Shown one piece after another: positions 57,889 to 64,000 of a stretch of 64,000 nucleotides of DNA (position 1 is the stretch's first letter; each line of letters starts with the position of its first letter). Position numbers and translations under genes: made by a program. The DNA lies in NCBI GenBank assembly GCA_947442105.1, contig CANEVH010000007.1:26989-90988 (forward strand), written 5' to 3'. The notes under the pieces were generated by a model that was given only the letters and a program-made list of their open reading frames with translations, did no database searches and was not told the DNA's origin. This stretch comes from Comamonadaceae bacterium (GTDB taxonomy: Bacteria > Pseudomonadota > Gammaproteobacteria > Burkholderiales > Burkholderiaceae_C).

Positions 57889-57936
57889 ACGCCTGCTCTC
57901 AAACGGCTGGCCCTATGAACCAGCGACACAACCAGG

Positions 57937-59103
57937 CTAGCGCTCGCTGGCCGCGCCCTGAAAGGCCTTGGTAATGGGCTTGATCAAATACGTCAGCACC
58001 GAGCGGCTGCCGGTTTGGATGTCGACGGTGGCGGTCATTCCCGGCTTGAGGTCTGCGCGCGAGAGTTTGGGGTTGGTGTTGAGGCGGCCCACGGTAACGC
58101 GCGCCCGGTAAAACACCGACACCTCGCCCTTGGGGCCTTGCTCGGTCAGGGTGTCGGAGCTGATGTATTCCAAGGTGCCGTCCAGGCTGCCGTAAATGGA
58201 ATAGTCAAAGGCGTCGAGCTTGATGGAGGCGGGCAAACCTACCTTAAGGTTGCCAATGTCCACCGGCATGACCTTGAGTTCGAGCACCAAATCACCCTCG
58301 GTCGGGGATATCTGCATCAGCTCGTCACCCGCACGCAGCACGCCGCCTATGGTGTTGATCCTGAGGCTTTTGACCACGCCGTCCATGGGCGCGGTCAGCT
58401 CGGTGTGCTGCAGCACGCTTTGGCGCTCGTCGAGTTTGAAGCGGGTCGTACTCAAATCGTCCTGGATTTTGGTGGCTTCTTGGCGGGCGTCTTGCAGGTA
58501 CTTGTTGCGGGCGGAGGCCATTTTTCCTTCTAGTTCCAGGACTTGGCGTTTGGCGCGCATCAGGTCGATGCGACTGACATCGCCATTGGCAAACAGGCGC
58601 TCGTTGAGCTGCATCTCCTCGCGCGCTGAAGTCAAGGTTTCTTGCAGCGTGGCCAAGTCGGATTCCAGAGTCTGGCGCTTTTGCTGGTACAGGGCCATTT
58701 GCTCGGCCACCACCTCGGGGTACTGCCGGCTCTCGGCGCTAAACACCGGCGCAATGGATTGCGCCTCGGCACGCGCACGGGTCAAGGCGGCGGCCAAGGT
58801 GGCCACCCTGGCGCGGCTCTCGTCCACACCGGCGTTGGCCCGTTCTTTTTCCAGCACCGCCAGCACCTCGCCAGCCACCACGGTCTGGCCCTCGGCGACG
58901 GTGAGCTTTTCCAGCACGCCGCCGTCGGCGGCTTGAACGATCTGGGTGCGCGCGCTGGGCACAATCTGCCCCTGGGCACGCACGGTTTGGTCGATGTCAA
59001 AAAATGCGGCCCAGGCCAACAAGGCCGCAAAGCCGATAAACATCACGCTGATCATGCGCACTTGCACGGCGCCCGTCTGGTCTGCAAAGTAGAGTTTTTT
59101 CAT
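57937..59103 (-). CDS. HlyD-family type I secretion periplasmic adaptor
   Basis: This 388-residue membrane-fusion protein has one N-terminal transmembrane segment (ISVMFIGFAALLAWAAFFDI), a lipoyl/barrel-sandwich half (GGVLEKLTVAEGQTVVAGEV), a long coiled coil at about 85-240 and a C-terminal beta-barrel with GLPASIKLDAFDYSIYG and the terminal LKPGMTATVDIQTG of HlyD/LapC. ATG 59103 overlaps the ABC gene stop by 4 bases. It links the inner-membrane ATPase to the TolC-like channel. Confidence 0.93.
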   Translation of the reverse strand: MKKLYFADQTGAVQVRMISVMFIGFAALLAWAAFFDIDQTVRAQGQIVPSARTQIVQAADGGVLEKLTVAEGQTVVAGEVLAVLEKERANAGVDESRARVATLAAALTRARAEAQSIAPVFSAESRQYPEVVAEQMALYQQKRQTLESDLATLQETLTSAREEMQLNERLFANGDVSRIDLMRAKRQVLELEGKMASARNKYLQDARQEATKIQDDLSTTRFKLDERQSVLQHTELTAPMDGVVKSLRINTIGGVLRAGDELMQISPTEGDLVLELKVMPVDIGNLKVGLPASIKLDAFDYSIYGSLDGTLEYISSDTLTEQGPKGEVSVFYRARVTVGRLNTNPKLSRADLKPGMTATVDIQTGSRSVLTYLIKPITKAFQGAASER

Positions 59104-61256
59104 ACTGCGGCTCCTGCGGGCGCTGTGGCAACCGGGGACGGGGTGGGGGCGGGGGCGGGTCCGTTGGCCGGTGTGGCCTGGGGCGGGCCACCTTGCAAGC
59201 GCGCCAGCACCTCGCCCTTGGGTCCGTCCATGACGATGCGGTGGTCCACCACCAAGATCACCCGGTCCACCAGTTGCAGCATTTCCATTTTGTGGGTGAC
59301 CAGCACAAAGGTGTCGTTCACGCCAATTTGCTGCGCCAGCGCCTGCATGACTTTGACTTCCAAAGACCGGTCCATGGACGCGGTAGGTTCGTCCAGCAGC
59401 CAAATGCGCGGTTTGCGCAAAAACACCCGTGTCAGATTGGCCAATTGGCGTTGCCCGCCAGACAGGCCGGTGCCGCCTTCGTGAATGGGCTGGTGCAGCC
59501 CTAGCGGGTGGCGCGCCAGCACGGCTTGCTGCAAGCCTGTGCGTTGGGCGGCCTCCAAAATGGCCTGGTCGCCCGGATCGATCATGCCCAGAATCAGGTT
59601 GTCGCGCAGCTTGCCGGCAAACAGCCGGCCTTCTTGCTGCAAATAGCCCAGGTTTTCGGACAAAACGCCCTTGGACAGTTGGGTCAGGTCCACGCCGTCG
59701 AGCTTGACGGTGCCCGCCTGCGGGCGGTACATGCCGCTGAGCAGGCGCAGCAAGGTCGTTTTGCCCGCGCCCACCGGGCCCAGAATGCCGACTTTTTCGC
59801 CGGGGCGAATAATGAGTTTGGGAATGCTCAGCGCCTTGGCGCCGCCGTAGGCAAACTCCACCTGGTCGAACTCGTAGTCGCCCCGGATGGTGTCCAGCGT
59901 AATCGGGTGGTCAATGCCATGGTGGTCGCTTTGCAGCGCCCAGATGCGATCCAAGCCTTGCAAGGCCGCTTTGCAGTGGCCCCACGACGTGAGGGAAGCG
60001 GGCAGCGTCGCCACCGGCCCCAGAATGCGCCCTGACAAAATGCTACAGGCAATCAAGCTGCCCATGGTGACCTCGCCGCGCGAGACCAAGAGCGCACCCG
60101 TGGCCACCATCAAGGCGTACGACAGCTGGTGCATGGCGGCCATGTAGTACTGGGAGTGTTCGCTCAGTTGGCGCATTTCCAGCTCGTTGCCGCGCGCGTC
60201 ATCGGTAGTTTGCTGCCAACGCGAGAGCATGCGCCAGCCGCCTTGGCCGGACTTGATGGTCTCCGCGCCCTCGATGGCTTCGACCAACAGGCCGGTTTTG
60301 AGGTTGCTGGCCTGCATGGCCTGGCTGCCCAGCGCCTCCACCCGCCGCAGGTTGACCACACCCATGGCCAGAGACAGCACCATAAAGACCAGGGGAATGG
60401 CCGCAATCCAACCAGCAATCGCACCAATCACCACCACGTACAAGAGCACAAACGGAATGTCGATCAGCCACTGGGTGGGCACGGTGGCGATGAATGAGCG
60501 CACTGTCTCATAACCACGCAACTGCCCGGCCAGTGCGCCCACGCTATTGGGTAGCTGGTCCATGCGCAGCGCCAAAAAGCGCATGAAGACCGAGCGCGCC
60601 AAGCGGCTGTCTACCTCATCCACCAATTTTTCGGTCAAGCGCGAGCGCACCAGCTTGACCACCAGCTCAAACACCACCGCGCCCAACATGCCAAGCGTCA
60701 GCGCCAACAGGGTTTGGCTCGCCCCCGTGGGCACCACGCGGTCATACACCTGCATGCTGTAGAGCGAGGTGGCCAGCGCGATCACGTTGATCAACACACC
60801 ACCGAGCACCAGTTCCATCAGCGTGCTGCGGTGCTGCAACACTTCGTCGCGTATCAGCCGAAACACGGGGCTGTTGCTGGCCTCAAAGGCTTTGGCCAGG
60901 CGCAGCTTGGCAAACTCAAAGCCGCTCAGGTCGGCAATGGCTTTTTCGGTCCATTGGTTCGCGCTGGCGTCAAACCACTCGGTCACCCATTGGTTTTGGC
61001 CATTGCGCCCGCGCAGCAGTGCCCACTCGCCCTGCGCGTCGACCAGAACGCCGGGCGCCTGGCTAGGGTCTACGGCCTGGCCCGCGCGCCACTGGGCTTT
61101 GGGCAAGTGCAATGTGTGCAGCACGCTGGCGACCAGGGCCTGTGGCTTGGCGCTTGAAGCGGCCAAAGGCTCTAGCGCGGCTTGCAGCGCCAAACGGTCC
61201 AGGGGCTGCCCCTGGACCTGGGCCAGCCGCAGCAAGGTGGCGTACAACTGTTTCAT
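59100..61256 (-). CDS. Type I secretion ABC transporter/permease, LapB-like
   Basis: This 718-residue exporter has an N-terminal domain of about 130 residues in the position of the C39-like domain but with no catalytic Cys visible, a six-helix membrane domain and an ATPase domain. Walker A is ILGPVGAGKTTLLRLL, signature GLSGGQRQLANLTRVF and Walker B IWLLDEPTASMD. The C-terminal 35 residues are Pro/Ala-rich. The type fits LapB/RTX transporters that export giant surface adhesins. It overlaps both neighbours by 4 bases. Confidence 0.92.
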   Translation of the reverse strand: MKQLYATLLRLAQVQGQPLDRLALQAALEPLAASSAKPQALVASVLHTLHLPKAQWRAGQAVDPSQAPGVLVDAQGEWALLRGRNGQNQWVTEWFDASANQWTEKAIADLSGFEFAKLRLAKAFEASNSPVFRLIRDEVLQHRSTLMELVLGGVLINVIALATSLYSMQVYDRVVPTGASQTLLALTLGMLGAVVFELVVKLVRSRLTEKLVDEVDSRLARSVFMRFLALRMDQLPNSVGALAGQLRGYETVRSFIATVPTQWLIDIPFVLLYVVVIGAIAGWIAAIPLVFMVLSLAMGVVNLRRVEALGSQAMQASNLKTGLLVEAIEGAETIKSGQGGWRMLSRWQQTTDDARGNELEMRQLSEHSQYYMAAMHQLSYALMVATGALLVSRGEVTMGSLIACSILSGRILGPVATLPASLTSWGHCKAALQGLDRIWALQSDHHGIDHPITLDTIRGDYEFDQVEFAYGGAKALSIPKLIIRPGEKVGILGPVGAGKTTLLRLLSGMYRPQAGTVKLDGVDLTQLSKGVLSENLGYLQQEGRLFAGKLRDNLILGMIDPGDQAILEAAQRTGLQQAVLARHPLGLHQPIHEGGTGLSGGQRQLANLTRVFLRKPRIWLLDEPTASMDRSLEVKVMQALAQQIGVNDTFVLVTHKMEMLQLVDRVILVVDHRIVMDGPKGEVLARLQGGPPQATPANGPAPAPTPSPVATAPAGAAV

Positions 61257-62521
61257 GGATTCGTTTTTCCGGTTAGTAGGCTATCGAGCCCTTGGGTGTA
61301 CAAAGCCACGCGCCACGCCAGCAGCACGCGCGCGGCCAGCACATCGGCCAGCTCGGTTTCGGCCTGGGCCAGTTCGCGCGCACTGTTCATCACTTCCACC
61401 CAGGTTTTTCGCCCGGCCAAAAACTGCCGGTCCCAAGCCTGAGAAGTAGCGCGGCTGGCCTCCAAGCTGGCTTCGAGTGCGGCTTGGCGCGCTTTGAGGG
61501 TGGACAACTGGTTCCAGTCAGACAACACCTGTTCCGCCAGGCCACGCTGCGCGTTTTCCACGTCTGCGGTGGCGACCGCCACCTTGTTTTGGGACGCCTC
61601 AATGCCCGCTAGGCTAGACAAACCCGCGCCCAGCTTGGACTGCAAGCCCACAAAAATACGTTGTGCGTCGGGCGCGCCGGCAATCGAAGCGCTGCCAATC
61701 TGGTATTCGGCGCGCGCATACACCTCAGGCAAAAGATCGCCCTTGCGCTCGGCCACATCGGCTTCTTGCATTCGCACTACGGCTGCGAGGCGGCGCACTG
61801 CGGGGCTGCGCTTTTGCGCTAGCTCCAGCGCCTGCGCCGCATCACTGACCTGTAGCTCTGGCTCCGGCGCGGGCACCAGCGCAGCGCCTACTGGCGCGCC
61901 GCTCAGTTGCTCCAGGCGCATGCGCGCCGTTTGGGCCTGCACTACCACCGCTTGCAGCTGGGCGCGGGTTTGGGCCAGGCGGCCGTCGGTCAGCACCCTT
62001 TCCGTCTGCGCGGACGCGCCGTCTGCAACACGGCGGCTGACTTGGGCTTGCAAACGCTCATGCGTGACCAGGCTGATTTGCAAGGCACGCTGTTTGAGTT
62101 CTGCGCCGTAGCCGTCTGCCCAAGCCTGCAGTACCCGCAGGGCCAGCTGCTGGCGCACATCGTCGTAACTCTGCTCGGCCATTTCAGCGCTGGCCTGGGC
62201 CTTGGCCACGCCGGCAGTCAGTCGGCCGTTGGTCCACAAGGGTTGCTGCAGACGAAAAACTTTGACGGTGGCGTTTTGCAAATAACTCGGGTCGCGCTGC
62301 CCGGCACTTACCTGCTCAATAGAAACCGAGGGGGTGGGATAAAACTGTTGGCGGGCGTAATCCATCTCCGCTGCGGCCACGGCGCGCTGGCTGCGCTGCC
62401 CTTGCACCGAAGGGTGGGTGCTCACCGTACGCTCTAGCAACTCAGAAAGGCTTTGGGCCTGGGCACATGCGGCTATGCCTGTCAACACCACCGCCAGCGA
62501 AGCGCCGCGCCATTCCACCAT
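61253..62521 (-). CDS. TolC-family outer-membrane channel of the type I secretion system
   Basis: This protein of about 422 residues has a signal peptide ending CAQAQS, then SELLERTVSTHPSVQGQRSQ and two repeats of long helices with the OEP-family pattern. It forms the outer-membrane exit of the system. ATG 62521 puts the signal at the N-terminus; a frame to 62599 exists. First gene of a three-gene minus-strand operon whose promoter must lie to the right, in the AT-rich region shared with the adhesin gene. Confidence 0.9.
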   Translation of the reverse strand: MVEWRGASLAVVLTGIAACAQAQSLSELLERTVSTHPSVQGQRSQRAVAAAEMDYARQQFYPTPSVSIEQVSAGQRDPSYLQNATVKVFRLQQPLWTNGRLTAGVAKAQASAEMAEQSYDDVRQQLALRVLQAWADGYGAELKQRALQISLVTHERLQAQVSRRVADGASAQTERVLTDGRLAQTRAQLQAVVVQAQTARMRLEQLSGAPVGAALVPAPEPELQVSDAAQALELAQKRSPAVRRLAAVVRMQEADVAERKGDLLPEVYARAEYQIGSASIAGAPDAQRIFVGLQSKLGAGLSSLAGIEASQNKVAVATADVENAQRGLAEQVLSDWNQLSTLKARQAALEASLEASRATSQAWDRQFLAGRKTWVEVMNSARELAQAETELADVLAARVLLAWRVALYTQGLDSLLTGKTNP

Positions 62522-63144
62522 CAAGCACTCCAAATCGACAAGAAAAGATCGTTGTACAAACCGCAACCGCCCATTGTACTGAGGCCCTACCCGTCCCACG
62601 CGACCCAGATTCCCGTTCTAGGCTCCCTCAATGGTGCCGCACCAACAGCGAAATCACGTGTAGCGCCGGTGGTACGGAACGCGAAGTACGCGCTCTTTCG
62701 ATGGCGTTCCATGGCATGCGGATGCAATCGATGGAGAGTGGATAGACGCATCGAAAAATTAAAATGATTATTTTGACAAATAAAATGTTTAATAAAGTTT
62801 ATTTGCCATTAAAAATGTATTGATTGAATTTAGTTCCTCACACCGCTTTCTGTAGGCGAATTGAACGAAAAAACTGATTTATACATAAAAATATTTTTAC
62901 ATATTTAAATTCATTTAAATATCATTTTTATTAAATAACTAAATGGGTCATTGGTACTTGCACGCAAAAATGATGCCTCTGTAGCGTGTTACTGCCTAAA
63001 AATTTGTGGATTGGGGCTTATAACTTAAGGGATGAATATTTTTATTTTGGTAGTGCGAACCGCTTTTGGCGTCACCATCAATTTAATGATTTAACAGTTT
63101 TCGGCGACAGGCGAAAACAAGAACTTCAATTGGACTCACTTCAC
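62522..63144. other. AT-rich intergenic region with stacked palindromes
   Basis: This 623-base gene-free spacer between the divergent channel and adhesin genes is very AT-rich from about 62750 to 63060, unlike the rest of the window. It holds AAATAAA/TTTATTT (62778-62784 and 62798-62804), a 14-base palindrome TAAAAATATTTTTA (62886-62899) and a perfect 10-base inverted repeat ATATTTAAAT/ATTTAAATAT with a two-base gap (62901-62922). A GTTTTCG/CGAAAAC hairpin (63097-63118) lies in the adhesin leader. Such AT-rich DNA is a usual target of H-NS-type silencers. A TTGACA at 62774-62779 has no good -10 box. Confidence 0.6.
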
Positions 63145-64000
63145 ATGGCCACCTCAGCACAAAAAGAACTATTCCTCTTTGACGGTAAATCTGCCAAGCC
63201 CTTAAAGGTGGGCCAGGAAAACACCCTCAAGATCAAGGCCGGCGAGCACTACCGCATCGTGGGCGACGCAGCAGGTAGCGACCGAAACCCCGTCAAAGCC
63301 ATAGCCAAAGCCAAAGGCAAAGACCTTCTGGTGGAATGTGAAGACGGCACGCAAATCACCCTTGTCGACTACATGAATGAGTGCAGGGACGGGGTCTGCG
63401 ACGTGATCCTGCCGGGCGATCAGTATCCAGTCGCCATGGGAGAGTTGCAAGGCGCATCCCAAGCCAGCGCAGCAGCAGTTACCGGCGATGCCGGTACACA
63501 AGCAGTCGCTTCTGCTGCGAAAACGGCAAGCGACGGCAATGGCCTGTTGTTAGGCTTAGGCGGGGCGGCACTGGTCGGTTTGGCGCTCGGCGGCAAAGGG
63601 GGCGAATCATCCGCAACAAACACGCCGACCGACCCCCCCGCAGAAGCACGCCGAATCATCGCCGCCGCAGCCCAGGCCAACAACGCCACAAGCACCAGTC
63701 CGACCCTAGAGAACTATGCCACCGCCGGTGTCACCGGCGTCACCAGCTCCAACCTCGAAGCCATCAATTCGGCACTCAACAGCGCCTTTGTGGACGGCGC
63801 ACGGGCCGACACCACGGCAGAGGTGCAAGCCATCGTCAACGCCTACGCTGCCATCCTGGCCGGTGCCGATGACAGTGCTGACAACAACAACGCCCCCACC
63901 ACTGCCGCCCCCTACACCACCGTGGGTGTCACCGGCTTAAACGAACGCAGCGCCAGTCTGCTCGGTGACAGGGTCGACGGCCTGTCCCGCCCTGAAGTGG
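63145..64000 (+). CDS. N-terminal part of a giant type-I-secreted adhesin
   Basis: The frame is open from ATG 63145 to the right edge (285 codons). Residues 1-105 form a charged, beta-like domain with two close Cys (NECRDGVCDVILPGD). A Gly/Leu/Ala hydrophobic stretch (GLLLGLGGAALVGLALGG) follows at about 133-150, then repeats of about 100 residues: NYATAGVTGVTSSNLEAINS with TAEVQAIVNAYAAIL, and again PYTTVGVTGLNERSASLLG. This is the layout of repeat-rich Bap/LapA-like surface adhesins. No TAAG-type LapG cleavage site is seen in this part. The ribosome site is weak (GGACT). Secretion by the adjacent system is inferred. Confidence 0.75.
   Translation, partial: MATSAQKELFLFDGKSAKPLKVGQENTLKIKAGEHYRIVGDAAGSDRNPVKAIAKAKGKDLLVECEDGTQITLVDYMNECRDGVCDVILPGDQYPVAMGELQGASQASAAAVTGDAGTQAVASAAKTASDGNGLLLGLGGAALVGLALGGKGGESSATNTPTDPPAEARRIIAAAAQANNATSTSPTLENYATAGVTGVTSSNLEAINSALNSAFVDGARADTTAEVQAIVNAYAAILAGADDSADNNNAPTTAAPYTTVGVTGLNERSASLLGDRVDGLSRPEV

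Noticed and set aside
62774..62805. TTGACA as a sigma-70 promoter for the adhesin
   Set aside because: No acceptable -10 box at 15-19 bases, and the position is 350 bases from the start codon.

Overview
The window looks like chromosomal DNA of a betaproteobacterium of the order Burkholderiales, most likely family Comamonadaceae. It is GC-rich and gene-dense. Gene orders typical of that family are present: gpmA-ctpA-moeB, hemA-prfA-prmC, a ubiquinone block linked to aspS, rplU-rpmA-obgE-proB, and urt urea-transporter genes beside urease genes. The genus cannot be decided from the sequence (Rhodoferax, Polaromonas and Acidovorax relatives are all plausible). Nothing marks a plasmid or a whole prophage.

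Layout. 1-9 kb: 3' end of gpmA, ctpA, moeB, a small lipoprotein, yebC, then a minus-strand group with nudB, an endonuclease-like gene, a cardiolipin synthase, folE, a BLUF blue-light sensor and a DUF429 gene. 8.9-11.8 kb: a tandem glycine riboswitch in front of a D-amino-acid dehydrogenase, then an orphan ABC ATPase and an unknown membrane-anchored protein. 11.9-19.3 kb: minus-strand block DUF971-ubiE-Tim44-ubiJ-ubiB-FmdB-DUF502-aspS. 19.3-31.3 kb: a giant FAD/FeS oxidoreductase, ugpQ, DUF2975 plus an XRE regulator, a frameshifted S9 peptidase, a GNAT gene, hemA, prfA, prmC.

31.3-36.3 kb is an accessory-looking stretch: a dehalogenase gene broken by a stop codon, a TumA/TumE-type toxin-antitoxin pair, about 0.5 kb with no recognisable gene, leuA, a zinc-ribbon gene and slyD. 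36.3-43.9 kb is housekeeping: grxD, a lytic transglycosylase, proS, rppH, proB, obgE, rpmA, rplU, ispB.

44-57.7 kb is a nitrogen-scavenging island. UrtABCDE imports urea and UreABC, matured by UreD/E/F/G with nickel, hydrolyses it. The cluster is rearranged: ureD is cut off from ureA by the antiparallel urt operon, a VF530 gene and an orphan LuxR-type response regulator. A small His-containing membrane protein sits between ureA and ureB. A Doc/AbrB toxin-antitoxin pair sits in antisense between ureC and ureE. Related GGCGTA/TACGCC boxes lie upstream of both urtA and ureA.

A tRNA-Ser(UGA) and a strong terminator follow. The window ends with a type I secretion system (outer-membrane channel, ABC ATPase, adaptor), a 620-base AT-rich spacer holding palindromes, and the first 285 codons of what looks like a very large repeat-containing adhesin that runs off the right edge.
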